Assembly: GCA_031280915.1 (NCBI GenBank)
Contig: JAITGC010000026.1
Location: forward strand, 1-64,000
DNA: 64,000 bases
Reading direction: 5' to 3'
Source of the DNA: Desulfovibrio sp.
GTDB lineage: Bacteria; Desulfobacterota; Desulfovibrionia; Desulfovibrionales; Desulfovibrionaceae
Below the pieces are notes generated by a model that had not been told where the DNA came from, did no database searches, and was given only the letters and a program-made list of their open reading frames with translations. This document shows positions 35,792-44,490 of the stretch, in pieces (position 1 is the first letter of the stretch; the number at the start of each line of letters is the position of its first letter). A program made the translations under genes and the position numbers.

Positions 35792-36754
35792 ATGAAGAGT
35801 CCTGACAAGAAAGTATTGCTGTCTATGTTCGGCACCATGCACAAAATCAGGGCATTTGAAACTGCTTGCCAAGAATTCTTCGCGGCCGGCAAAATCCCTG
35901 GTTTCGTTCATCTGTATCTCGGCGAGGAGGCTGTGGCCACCGGAGCCTGCGCCACCCTGCGGAAAACGGACATGATCACCAGCACCCACCGGGGTCACGG
36001 GCACTGCCTGGCCAAGGGCGGGGATCTCAAGTTCATGATGGCCGAAATTTTCGGCCGCAAGACGGGCTATTGCAAGGGCAAGGGCGGCTCCATGCATATC
36101 GCGGATGTGCATATCGGCATCCTCGGCGCCAACGGAATTGTGGGCGGCGGCGGGCCTTTGGCGGCAGGGGCGGCTCTGAGCAGCAAATACCGCAAAAGCG
36201 ACACCGTCACTGTCTGCTTTTTCGGTGACGGCGCTTCCAACCAGGGTACTACCCAGGAAGCCCTCAACTTGGCCAGCGCATGGAAATTGCCTTTGGTCTT
36301 CATAAATGAAAACAACGGATACGGCATCTCCTGCCCGCAGAGCAAATCCATGGCCATCACGGACATCGCGGATCGCGCCAGCGCCTATGACATGCCTGGC
36401 GTGGTGGTGGACGGCAATGATGTTCTGGCGGTGTATGAAGCCGTCAGCGAGGCGGTCAACCGGGCGCGACAAGGAAAAGGCCCGTCTTTGCTGGAATGCA
36501 AGACATATCGCTGGCGCGGGCATTTTGAAGGCGACCCCACGGTTTACAGGCCCGAATCGGAATTGAAGGAGTGGATGGCCAAGGATCCCATTCCCCGGTT
36601 CGCCAAGAAACTGCTGGATTCCAAGCAGGCCACCCAGGCCGAACTGGACGCCATTGTCGGCGGCGTGAAGAAGGAAGTGGAAGAAGCAGTCGCGTTTGCG
36701 GAAAGCAGTCCCTACCCCGAGCTGGCGGATCTGCTGGAAGATGTGTACGCCTAA
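35792..36754 (+). CDS. acoA: acetoin dehydrogenase E1 alpha subunit (thiamine-diphosphate dependent)
   Basis: A 320-residue E1 alpha. It has FVHLYLGEEAVATGA, the STHRGHGHCLAKG segment with the active-site histidines, GKGGSMHIAD, and the thiamine-diphosphate motif GDGASNQGTTQEALNLA ending in NN (INENNGYGIS). These features group it with acetoin rather than pyruvate E1. The ATG at 35792 is chosen because GGAGGT lies at 35779-35784, inside the longer frame that begins at 35777. It cleaves acetoin with the beta subunit that follows. Confidence 0.93.
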   Translation: MKSPDKKVLLSMFGTMHKIRAFETACQEFFAAGKIPGFVHLYLGEEAVATGACATLRKTDMITSTHRGHGHCLAKGGDLKFMMAEIFGRKTGYCKGKGGSMHIADVHIGILGANGIVGGGGPLAAGAALSSKYRKSDTVTVCFFGDGASNQGTTQEALNLASAWKLPLVFINENNGYGISCPQSKSMAITDIADRASAYDMPGVVVDGNDVLAVYEAVSEAVNRARQGKGPSLLECKTYRWRGHFEGDPTVYRPESELKEWMAKDPIPRFAKKLLDSKQATQAELDAIVGGVKKEVEEAVAFAESSPYPELADLLEDVYA

Positions 36755-36781
36755 CCTTGAAAAAATATACGGAGATGCGCC

Positions 36782-37753
36782 ATGGCGAAAAAAACATATC
36801 TGCAGGCCCTTAACGAGGCGATGCGGTTGGAAATGGAGCGGGACGCCGACGTCTTTATCATCGGTGAAGACGTGGGCAAGTTCGGCGGGTGCTTTGGAGT
36901 CACGCAGGGGCTGTTTGACAAGTTCGGTTCTGAGCGGGTCATAGACACGCCCATCACCGAAAGCGCCATCGTCGGCGCCGCTGTGGGCTCCGCCGTCAGC
37001 GGCCTGCGTCCCGTCGCCGAGCTTATGTTTGTCGATTTCATAGGTTGCGCGCTGGATCAACTGTTCAACCAGGGCGCGAAAATGCGCTATATGTTTGGCG
37101 GCAAGGCCAAGGTTCCCATGACGTTGCGTATGCCCCAGGGCGCGGGCGTGTGCGCGGCAGCGCAGCATTCTCAGTCGCTTGAGGCGTGGTTCATGCATAT
37201 CCCCGGCATCAAGGTCGCTATTCCCTCCACTCCCTATGACGCCAAGGGTTTGCTCATCTCCGCCATCCGCGAGGACAATCCGGTTATCTTCCTTGAGCAT
37301 AAAATGCTGTATGGCGTTGAGGGAGAAGTGCCCGACGAGAGTTATACCATTCCCTTGGGCAAAGCGGACGTCAAGCGCGAAGGCGCCGACGTCACCGTGG
37401 TGGCGACATCCCGTATGGTTCACAGCGCGCTGGAAGCCGCAGAAACGCTGGCTGCTTCCGGCATCAGCGTTGAGGTGGTGGATCCCCGTTCTCTGCAGCC
37501 TCTTGACAGTGACACCATCGTGGAATCCGTGAAAAAGACCCACGCGCTGGTTGTGGCGCACGAAGCCGTTGGTTTTGCCGGTCCCGGAGCGGAAATAATC
37601 GCGCAGGTGGCTGAAAAGGCTCTGGATTATCTTGACGCTCCCGTCAAGCGCGTCGCGGCGCCTTTCTGCCCTGTGCCCTTTTCGCCGCCGCTGGAGCAGG
37701 CCTTCATCCCCGGAGCGGACGCCATTGTCGCGGCGGTGAAGTCTTTGAGGTAG
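36782..37753 (+). CDS. acoB: acetoin dehydrogenase E1 beta subunit
   Basis: A 323-residue E1 beta. It shows FIIGEDVGKFGG, then DTPITESAIVGAAVGSA, the thiamine-diphosphate activating Glu region, RMPQGAGVCAAAQHSQSLE with the conserved His-Ser, and IFLEHKMLYG. The C-terminal transketolase-like domain has VVDPRSLQPLDSDTI and HEAVGFAGPGAEI. It starts 27 bases after acoA. Confidence 0.94.
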   Translation: MAKKTYLQALNEAMRLEMERDADVFIIGEDVGKFGGCFGVTQGLFDKFGSERVIDTPITESAIVGAAVGSAVSGLRPVAELMFVDFIGCALDQLFNQGAKMRYMFGGKAKVPMTLRMPQGAGVCAAAQHSQSLEAWFMHIPGIKVAIPSTPYDAKGLLISAIREDNPVIFLEHKMLYGVEGEVPDESYTIPLGKADVKREGADVTVVATSRMVHSALEAAETLAASGISVEVVDPRSLQPLDSDTIVESVKKTHALVVAHEAVGFAGPGAEIIAQVAEKALDYLDAPVKRVAAPFCPVPFSPPLEQAFIPGADAIVAAVKSLR

Positions 37754-37859
37754 TTTTTTGTGGCTTGACGAGTCGATTCCGGTCAGATTCAGCCTTCCGG
37801 CCGGACACGAAACCGGAATTGACTGCGTTTCTTCGGCCATATCCCAGGAGGGAGACGTT

Positions 37860-38849
37860 TTGCTTACAGTGGGCATAATAGCCAATCCCGTCTCGGGCAA
37901 GGACATCCGTCGTCTGGTGGCGTACGGCAGCGTCTTTGATAACCAGGAAAAAGTGCGCATTATACGGCGGATTCTCACAGGACTTGTGGCGGCCGGCGTC
38001 ACCAGGGTCATGTATATGCCCGATTCTCAGTGTATGGTGAGCCGCGCGCTGGAGAACATTGAGGCGCCCATGGAAGTCGAAGAGATGGACATGCACATGG
38101 AGAACACGCAGGACGACAGCATTCACGCCGCAAGAAAAATGGAGGCGGCGGGCGTGAGCGCCATTGTGGTTCTCGGCGGCGACGGCACCAGCCGCGCTGT
38201 GCGCAAGGGCGCCCCCAATACGCCGCTGCTTCCGGTCTCCACCGGCACGAACAATGTCTTCCCCGCTATGATGGAAGCCACCGTCGCGGGGCTGGCGGCC
38301 GGCATAGTGGCGACAGGGCGATTTCCCCTTGAGCGGACATGCTGTCGCGCCTCCATACTCGACGTTTACATTGACGGCGAGGCGGTTGATATCGCCCTGG
38401 TGGACGTGGCGGTATATGACGGCATGTTTACGGGGTCCAGAGCCGTCTGGGACATGGATATGGTGCCCCAGGTCTTCTTCTCTCGCTGCAGGGCGGATGT
38501 CATCGGCATGTCGGCCGTCGGCGGGCAGTTGGAAAGGATCCTGCCTGAAGAACCGCGCGGACTCGCTTTGGATCTGTGCCCCCCATCGACGGATGTGCCG
38601 GTGGTCACCGCCGCTATCGCGCCTGGGCGTTTTGCCAGCGTCGGCATCATGCGGCGTGTGGAAATGCTCCCCGGCCAGGATTGTCCTGTGACCATCTCCC
38701 CATGCCTTTTGGCTGTGGATGGAGAAAGAGAAGTCGAGGTGGGCGAGGGGAGGCGGGCTTCGGTGCGCCTCAATCCGGACGGGGTGTGGGTGATTGATGT
38801 CCCTAAAGTCATGGAACTTGCCCGTAGCGCAGGTTTTTTCGTTTCCTGA
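37860..38849 (+). CDS. acoX: AcoX, NAD-kinase-like protein of the acetoin operon
   Basis: A 329-residue protein of the ATP-NAD kinase/diacylglycerol kinase-like fold. It begins with LTVGIIANPVSGKDIRRL and has the nucleotide motif VVLGGDGTSRAV and then VSTGTNNVFP, corresponding to the GGDGT and NE/D motifs. AcoX is a frequent but functionally unresolved member of acetoin operons. I chose a TTG start at 37860 because AGGAGG lies 8 bases upstream; a longer TTG frame from 37758 lacks a ribosome binding site. Confidence 0.87.
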   Translation: MLTVGIIANPVSGKDIRRLVAYGSVFDNQEKVRIIRRILTGLVAAGVTRVMYMPDSQCMVSRALENIEAPMEVEEMDMHMENTQDDSIHAARKMEAAGVSAIVVLGGDGTSRAVRKGAPNTPLLPVSTGTNNVFPAMMEATVAGLAAGIVATGRFPLERTCCRASILDVYIDGEAVDIALVDVAVYDGMFTGSRAVWDMDMVPQVFFSRCRADVIGMSAVGGQLERILPEEPRGLALDLCPPSTDVPVVTAAIAPGRFASVGIMRRVEMLPGQDCPVTISPCLLAVDGEREVEVGEGRRASVRLNPDGVWVIDVPKVMELARSAGFFVS

Positions 38850-38874
38850 AATCACGGGAAAAGGAGTGGAGATT

Positions 38875-39180
38875 ATGAGCATTCTCAAAGCGGCTTTTAT
38901 TTTCGTAGCCCCTAACGCCAAGCCCGCCGAACACCGTTCCTGGGTACGCACGGAGCAGGTACATCTTCTGTCGGTGGCTGTGAACAATTACAAACAGGCT
39001 GCGGAGGTGGCTGCGGAACTTGTGAAAACCGACGACATCGCCGCCATAGAACTTTGCGGCGGTTTTGGTCATGCCGGAGCGGCCGCCGTGGCGGCAGCGG
39101 TGAATGTGCCTGTGGGCGTTGTGCGCTTTGACGGGCATCCGGGCCTTGGCAACGTCAGCGGGGATACGCTTTTCAAGTAA
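38875..39180 (+). CDS. small conserved protein, DUF6506-like
   Basis: A 101-residue soluble protein starting at an ATG with AAGGAG 8 bases upstream. It contains FIFVAPNAKPAEHRS near the start, then ELCGGFGHAGAAAVAAAV and GVVRFDGHPGLGNVSGD. It resembles small DUF6506 proteins, whose function is unknown. It sits between acoX and the acetoin reductase gene and is cotranscribed with them. Confidence 0.65.
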   Translation: MSILKAAFIFVAPNAKPAEHRSWVRTEQVHLLSVAVNNYKQAAEVAAELVKTDDIAAIELCGGFGHAGAAAVAAAVNVPVGVVRFDGHPGLGNVSGDTLFK

Positions 39181-39203
39181 CGTCAAAATAACGTGAGGTG
39201 ACT

Positions 39204-39983
39204 ATGAGCATCAATGGAAAAGTGGCCCTGATTACAGGGGCTGCCCAAGGTATCGGTCGTGGCATTGCGCTTCGTCTCGCCAAGGACGGAGCGGACATCG
39301 CCCTTGTAGACGTCAAAGGGGACAGGTTGGAGGCCGTGGCCAAAGAGATTAAGGCGTTAGGCCGCAAGGCCGCCACATTTGTGGGCGACGTCAGTGATCG
39401 TGACAAGGTCTTTGCCGCTGTGAATCACGCGGAAAAAGAACTCGGCGGTTTCGATATCATGATCAACAACGCCGGCATTCAGCAAACCAAACCTTTTTCT
39501 GAAGTGACGCCTGAAGATGTTGAGCGTATCTTCAAAATTAACGTCAATGGCGTGATCTGGGGCATTCAGGCCGCCGCCGCGAAATTCCGTTCCCGCAAAC
39601 AAAAGGGCAAGATTATCAGTGCGTCCTCTATTGCGGGGCACGACGGTTTTGCCATGCTCAGCATGTACAGCGCCACCAAGTTCGCCGTACGCGCCCTCAC
39701 GCAGGCGGCGGCCCGCGAGTATGCAGCCGAGGGCATCACTGTCAACGCCTATTGTCCCGGTGTTGTCGATACCCCGATGTGGGAGGAGATTGATCAGAAT
39801 TTCTCCAAAATTACCGGCGCGGCCAAGGGTGAGACCTTCAAGCAGTATTGCGGCACCATCGCTCTCGGACGTCCTGAAGTGCCTGAAGACGTGGCGGCTT
39901 TTGTATCTTATCTGGCCGGTCCCGATTCCGATTATATGACGGGCCAGTCTGTGCTTATTGACGGCGGCATGGTTTACCGTTGA
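39204..39983 (+). CDS. budC: acetoin reductase / meso-2,3-butanediol dehydrogenase (short-chain)
   Basis: A 259-residue short-chain dehydrogenase. The NAD-binding loop is TGAAQGIGRGIA, followed by NNAG, catalytic Ser in SASSIAGHDG, and YSATKFAV with the catalytic Tyr and Lys. Features FKINVNGVIWGIQAAAAKF and PGVVDTPMWEEID match the acetoin reductase/BudC group. It interconverts acetoin and meso-2,3-butanediol, with a second route of different stereochemistry given by the zinc enzyme. The ATG follows GAGGTG. Confidence 0.88.
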   Translation: MSINGKVALITGAAQGIGRGIALRLAKDGADIALVDVKGDRLEAVAKEIKALGRKAATFVGDVSDRDKVFAAVNHAEKELGGFDIMINNAGIQQTKPFSEVTPEDVERIFKINVNGVIWGIQAAAAKFRSRKQKGKIISASSIAGHDGFAMLSMYSATKFAVRALTQAAAREYAAEGITVNAYCPGVVDTPMWEEIDQNFSKITGAAKGETFKQYCGTIALGRPEVPEDVAAFVSYLAGPDSDYMTGQSVLIDGGMVYR

Positions 39984-39991
39984 TACGCTCT

Positions 39992-40042
39992 GGCGCGCGG
40001 TTCGAATGGCGCCGTTAGGGCAATTTCACTGAACCGCGCGCC
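39992..40042 (+). terminator. hairpin between acetoin reductase and the second E2 gene
   Basis: GGCGCGCGGTTC (39992-40003) pairs perfectly with GAACCGCGCGCC (40031-40042), 12 bp, around a 27-base interior, and TTTCGG follows. It begins 9 bases after the budC stop codon. It may partly terminate transcription or set a processing site, which would lower expression of the second E2, E3 and downstream lipoyl genes relative to acoABC. Confidence 0.55.
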
Positions 40043-40089
40043 TTTCGGAAAGGCTTGACCATTAAATTCATTCGCAGGGAGTCTCTGTC

Positions 40090-41415
40090 GTGAGCACTAC
40101 AATTACCATGCCCAAACTGGGCCTTACCATGAAAACCGGCAAGGTGTCCAAATGGTTTAAGGCGCAGGGCGCCGAAGTCACCAAAGGCGAGGAATTGCTT
40201 GAGGTCGAAACGGACAAAATCACCAACAAAGTGGAAGCGCCGGAGAGCGGCATACTGTACCGTATACTTGTGCCCGCCAAGGGTGAAGCCGCTGTGGGCG
40301 CTGATTTGGCTATCATCGCCGCGCCGGGAGAAGAACCCGATGTTCCTGATGTCGCCGGAGCCGCGCCTGTGGAAAAAATTGCGGACAAGAAGGCATCCCC
40401 CGGCGTTGCCGCGCCTATTGACGCTCCCCGCGCAGAAGTGTCCGCCTCTCCCTCAGCCCGTCGTTTGGCCCGGGAGTACAATATAGACTTGGCGCTGGTG
40501 AAAGGCAGCGGCCCCGACGGGCGCATCAACGAAAAAGATGTCGTCGATTTTCATGAAGTTGTGGGAAAAATCAAGATAACTCCCCTGGCGGCCGTGCTGG
40601 CGGCGCAGGCGGGGTTGGACATCCGCAGTCTCACGGGAACCGGCGAAGGCGGCAAGATAACCCGCGACGATGTGGCCCGCGTTCTTTATCCCGACGCCGT
40701 TCGGGAGGAAGAACAGGACGCCGCCTCCGGCAATGTCATCCCCATGAGCGGTATGCGCTTGATCATTGCCGAAAACATGAGTATGAGCCTCCAAAGCACG
40801 GCGCAGTTAACCCTGATGACGGAAGTTGACGTCACGAATTGCCTGGCCTTTTTGGAGAACGTGCGTGCCGCGCACAAGAGAGACGCTTCTTTCAGGGTTT
40901 CCATGAATGATGTGCTTATACTCGCGGTTTCCCGCGCCCTGAAGAAGTTCCCGCGGATGAATTCAACCCGCGACGGCGACGTCATCATCATGCATGATGC
41001 GGCCAACGTGGGGGTTGCCGTCGCTTTGCCCGAAGGACTCATTGTACCTGTACTGCGTAACGCGCATACCAAGGGGCTTGAGCGGATAGCCAGGGAAACC
41101 CGTGAAATCGCGGCAAAAGCCCGCGCGGGAACGCTGGATCCCGATGAGGTTTCGGGCGGCACCTTTACCATCACCAATCTGGGCCATTCGGTGGTGGACA
41201 TGTTCACGCCCATTCTCAAGCCTTGCGAAACGGGCATTTTGGGTGTGGGCCGCGTGGCGGAAAAACCCGTGGTCATCAACGGCGAAATAAAGATTCGTTC
41301 CATGATGGGCCTGAGCCTGACTTTTGACCATCGCGTACTGGACGGAGCGCCCGCTGCGGAATTCCTCAATCTCGTATATGATTTTATTCAGCATCCCGCA
41401 GTCATGATATTTTGA
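40090..41415 (+). CDS. second dihydrolipoamide acyltransferase E2 with two E3/E1-binding domains
   Basis: A 441-residue E2 from a GTG start. Lipoyl domain 1-75 with Lys43 in ETDKITNKVEAP. Two peripheral-subunit-binding domains follow in tandem: about 117-155 (SPSARRLAREYNI, GSGPDGRINEKDV) and about 160-197 (TPLAAVLAAQAGLDI, GTGEGGKITRDDV). The catalytic domain ends DHRVLDGAPAAEF with catalytic His and Asp-Gly. The first E2 has only one binding domain. It may serve the same E1, or work as an alternative core; the acyl specificity is not readable from sequence. Confidence 0.87.
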   Translation: MSTTITMPKLGLTMKTGKVSKWFKAQGAEVTKGEELLEVETDKITNKVEAPESGILYRILVPAKGEAAVGADLAIIAAPGEEPDVPDVAGAAPVEKIADKKASPGVAAPIDAPRAEVSASPSARRLAREYNIDLALVKGSGPDGRINEKDVVDFHEVVGKIKITPLAAVLAAQAGLDIRSLTGTGEGGKITRDDVARVLYPDAVREEEQDAASGNVIPMSGMRLIIAENMSMSLQSTAQLTLMTEVDVTNCLAFLENVRAAHKRDASFRVSMNDVLILAVSRALKKFPRMNSTRDGDVIIMHDAANVGVAVALPEGLIVPVLRNAHTKGLERIARETREIAAKARAGTLDPDEVSGGTFTITNLGHSVVDMFTPILKPCETGILGVGRVAEKPVVINGEIKIRSMMGLSLTFDHRVLDGAPAAEFLNLVYDFIQHPAVMIF

Positions 41416-41460
41416 ACTTTTGACAATAATGGCATTGCTTCAACAAAAGAGGTGGTTTTC

Positions 41461-42834
41461 ATGTATGATGTGATCGTGATTGGTGGCGGGCCGGGTGGAT
41501 ATGCCGGCGCCATACGCGCTTCGCAACTGGGCGCCAAAGCGGTTCTGGTCGAATGTGCCGAGATGGGAGGCACATGTGTTCTTCGTGGCTGCATCCCCAG
41601 CAAAATCTGGCTGCGCGCCGCCAACTTGCTGGATCAATCCCGCAAGGCCGGAGACTTCGGTCTTAACCTGACTGTCAACGCTGTGGATTTTTCGGCCATC
41701 CTGGCCAGAAAGCAGGGCGTGTCCAACGACATTCGTATGGGCATGGAAGCTCTGCTCCAAAACAACGGCGTTGACGTCATCCGCGGCAAGGCCGTGTTCA
41801 AAAGCGGAACGAAGATAGAAGTGGACGGCAAGCCGGTCGAGGGCAAGAACATCATCATCGCCACCGGCAGCATGCTGGATTTTCCCGATACGCCCGGACT
41901 CAGGGAGGCGGCCTTCACCACTGACCAACTGCTCGACATGACGTCCGTACCCGCTTCAATATTGATCACAGACGCCACGTATCTGGGTGTGGAGATGGCC
42001 TATTTGCTGTGCGTGCTCGGCTCCAAGGTCACGCTTGCCGTACCGGAATCACGCATTTTGCCCAGTGAGGATCAGGACACCAGCCAGCGCATTGCCCAGT
42101 CACTGCGCGATCGGGGGGTTGAAATCATCGCCCGTCATACCCTTGAATCCGTCAGCAAGGCCGGGGCGGGGTTCAGCGGCAAGCTCACGGCGGGAGGCAA
42201 GGAGCGCATCGTTGAAGTGGAAAAAGTGTTGGTCTCCGGGCGTAAACCCAATACGGACGGACTCGGCCTGGAAGCCGCCGGCGTCAAATGCAATGCCGAC
42301 GGCAGTATTCAGGTGAACGAAAGGGTCCGTACATCCGTGCCCACAGTGTACGCCGCCGGCGATGTCACGGGTGGCGCGATGCTCAGTCACGCCGCATCCG
42401 CGATGGCCATCTGCGCGGCTGAGAACTGCATGGGCAAAAACAGCAAATTCCCGGCGCATCTTGTGAGCCGCGCCATGTGGACGAGTCCGGAAATGGGTTC
42501 CGTGGGTCTTTCAGAGGAAGAGGCGGAAAAGAAAGGCTATGAGGTTGAAACAGGCGGTTTCCCCTATTCGATCAACGGATACGCCATGCTGCGTGGAGAG
42601 GTGGATGGCGCGGTTAAAGTCGTTTCCAACGCCAAAACCGGGGAGATACTTGGTGTGCACATTGTCGGAGCCAATGCTTCCGAACTTGTGGGCGAGGCAG
42701 TGCTGGCCATGCAGCTTGAATGCACGGTCAGCGAGTTGGCCAAAGGATTTCGCGTGCATCCGGCCTTCTGTGAAACTGTGGTGGACGCGGCGCGTGATGC
42801 GGCCGGATGGGCTCTCTATCTGCCAAAACGCTGA
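41461..42834 (+). CDS. acoL: dihydrolipoamide dehydrogenase E3
   Basis: A 457-residue flavoprotein. FAD loop VIGGGPGGYAGAIRA near residue 6, redox-active disulfide Cys39 and Cys44 in GGTCVLRGCIPSK, second FAD motif TVYAAGDVTGGAM, and the C-terminal dimer-interface HPAFCETVVDAA with the catalytic His. Oddities: the NAD-binding glycine loop (ITDATYLGVEMA in place of GxGxxG with an additional glycine) is degenerate, so cofactor preference or activity is less certain. It follows the second E2 and re-oxidises lipoyl groups. The ATG follows GAGG. Confidence 0.88.
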   Translation: MYDVIVIGGGPGGYAGAIRASQLGAKAVLVECAEMGGTCVLRGCIPSKIWLRAANLLDQSRKAGDFGLNLTVNAVDFSAILARKQGVSNDIRMGMEALLQNNGVDVIRGKAVFKSGTKIEVDGKPVEGKNIIIATGSMLDFPDTPGLREAAFTTDQLLDMTSVPASILITDATYLGVEMAYLLCVLGSKVTLAVPESRILPSEDQDTSQRIAQSLRDRGVEIIARHTLESVSKAGAGFSGKLTAGGKERIVEVEKVLVSGRKPNTDGLGLEAAGVKCNADGSIQVNERVRTSVPTVYAAGDVTGGAMLSHAASAMAICAAENCMGKNSKFPAHLVSRAMWTSPEMGSVGLSEEEAEKKGYEVETGGFPYSINGYAMLRGEVDGAVKVVSNAKTGEILGVHIVGANASELVGEAVLAMQLECTVSELAKGFRVHPAFCETVVDAARDAAGWALYLPKR

Positions 42835-42906
42835 ACGAAGACGCGGCGAAAACAGTGGAGCGTCCTTACGTTATGTACAAGATAGACAAATTTGAGGATA
42901 CGGTCA

Positions 42907-44490
42907 GTGAAGCTTGACGTCATTCACATGGGGCGGCAGGATTACGGGCAGGCCCTTGAAGCGCAGAAGCGTCAGGTGGAAGAACGCATTGCCGGCAGGG
43001 TGAACGATACGCTTTTCCTTGTTGAGCATCCGCCGGTGCTGACGCAGGGGCGTAGCGGCGAAGCGGCTGATGTTTTGGTCAGCGCCGAGGATCTGCAGCG
43101 TCAGGGCGTGGAAGTTTTCCACGTTGAGCGCGGCGGCAAAGTGACCTTCCACGGGCCTGGCCAGTTGGTGGCGTATCCTGTCATCTTGTTGCGCGACAAG
43201 GATTTGCACGAATATCTGCGCAAACTTCTGGACGTGACAGCCGCGGTATTGCGCGCCTGCGGGCTGTGTCCCGAACTGGGGGTTCATGGCCCGGGCGTAT
43301 GGGTCAACGGGGCAAAGATCGCCAGCGTGGGAATGGCCGTACGCAAATGGGTGACGTTTCATGGAGTTGCCGTCAATGTTTCCACTGATCTGGACTTTTT
43401 CCGATTGATAAACCCGTGCGGATTCGCGGGAGAAAGGGTGACTTCCGTGCAGCGCGAACTGGCCGGAACCGCCAAAACCTGTCCCGATCTGGAAGAAATG
43501 GGGGCCTTGTTCGTGGCTGAATTCCGCCGGGCCTTCAGGTATGCCAGGTATGCGGACAAGGACGAACGCCGTCCGCCCCGGCTGGAAAGGCCCTCGTGGT
43601 TGCGGGTAAGCGCCCCGGTGGCCGAAGCGATGGACAGTATGGAGCGATTGCTGGACAGGCTGGAATTGGAGACGGTGTGCCAGCAGGCGGAATGTCCCAA
43701 TATGGGTGAATGTTTTTCCGCAAGAACCTCAACGTTTATGATTCTCGGCGCTGTTTGCACACGGGGATGCAGATACTGCGCGGTGGGCAAGGGAGTGCCG
43801 CAGCCTGTGGACCCCGGCGAACCCGAAAGGGTCGCGCGCGCCGTACAGGCTCTGGGGTTGCGGCATGCCGTCATTACCTCCGTCACCCGCGATGACCTGC
43901 CGGACGGAGGCGCGGAACACTTCGTGCGGGTCGTGGACGCCGTGCGTTCCCATTGTCCGGGTGTTTCGTTGGAAATTCTCGTGCCGGATTTCGCCGGGAA
44001 CATGTCGGCCGTTCGCCGGGTATGCCAGGCGCGGCCATCGGTGTTCAATCATAATATTGAAACTGTCAGGCGTCTTTTCCCTGTCATACGCCCCATGGCC
44101 GACTATGATCGCTCTTTGAGGATACTGCGGCGTGCTGCGGACGAGGGTTTGTCCGTGAAATCGGGCATCATGCTCGGACTCGGAGAAACAGAGGACGAAA
44201 TTTTCGCCGCTCTGACCGATATCCGTGACGCCGGCTGCCGCACCGTGACGCTCGGTCAATATCTTGCTCCGAGTTCCGCGCATCAGGCTGTCGTCCGGTA
44301 TGTCACGCCCGGGGAATTTGCCCGCTGGGCGGAACAGGCCCGCATGATGGGTTTTGCCGGCGTCGCTTCCGGCCCCTTGGTGCGCAGTTCATACCGTGCC
44401 CAGGAAATGTATGAACGCGAAAATGAAATACCGCTGTCTCCGCTACGGCGGGAGATGCCTCTTCTTCATCTGCACGAAGGAGCTGCATGA
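42907..44490 (+). CDS. lipBA: octanoyltransferase-lipoyl synthase fusion (LipB-LipA)
   Basis: A 527-residue bifunctional protein. Residues 1-215 are LipB: RGGKVTFHGPGQLVAYPV, Lys137 in AKIASVG and Cys171 in INPCGF, the two catalytic residues. Residues 225-510 are LipA: auxiliary-cluster cysteines from Cys258 in CQQAECPNMGEC, the radical SAM triad CTRGCRYC at 284, 288 and 291, and the late RSSYRA with the serine ligand. The frame is continuous with no internal start. A GTG at 42907 has GAGG 9 bases upstream; an overlapping 14-codon frame (42873-42917) precedes it. Both steps of lipoate synthesis from octanoyl-ACP are therefore joined, in line with the lipoyl enzymes on both sides. Confidence 0.92.
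   Translation: MKLDVIHMGRQDYGQALEAQKRQVEERIAGRVNDTLFLVEHPPVLTQGRSGEAADVLVSAEDLQRQGVEVFHVERGGKVTFHGPGQLVAYPVILLRDKDLHEYLRKLLDVTAAVLRACGLCPELGVHGPGVWVNGAKIASVGMAVRKWVTFHGVAVNVSTDLDFFRLINPCGFAGERVTSVQRELAGTAKTCPDLEEMGALFVAEFRRAFRYARYADKDERRPPRLERPSWLRVSAPVAEAMDSMERLLDRLELETVCQQAECPNMGECFSARTSTFMILGAVCTRGCRYCAVGKGVPQPVDPGEPERVARAVQALGLRHAVITSVTRDDLPDGGAEHFVRVVDAVRSHCPGVSLEILVPDFAGNMSAVRRVCQARPSVFNHNIETVRRLFPVIRPMADYDRSLRILRRAADEGLSVKSGIMLGLGETEDEIFAALTDIRDAGCRTVTLGQYLAPSSAHQAVVRYVTPGEFARWAEQARMMGFAGVASGPLVRSSYRAQEMYERENEIPLSPLRREMPLLHLHEGAA

Noticed and set aside
37758-37859. A longer N-terminus for AcoX
   Set aside because: The TTG at 37860 has a strong AGGAGG in front, and the family N-terminus begins there.
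42873-42917. A 14-codon upstream frame overlapping the LipB-LipA start
   Set aside because: It could be a leader for coupled translation, but there is no evidence beyond its position, so I did not list it as a gene.
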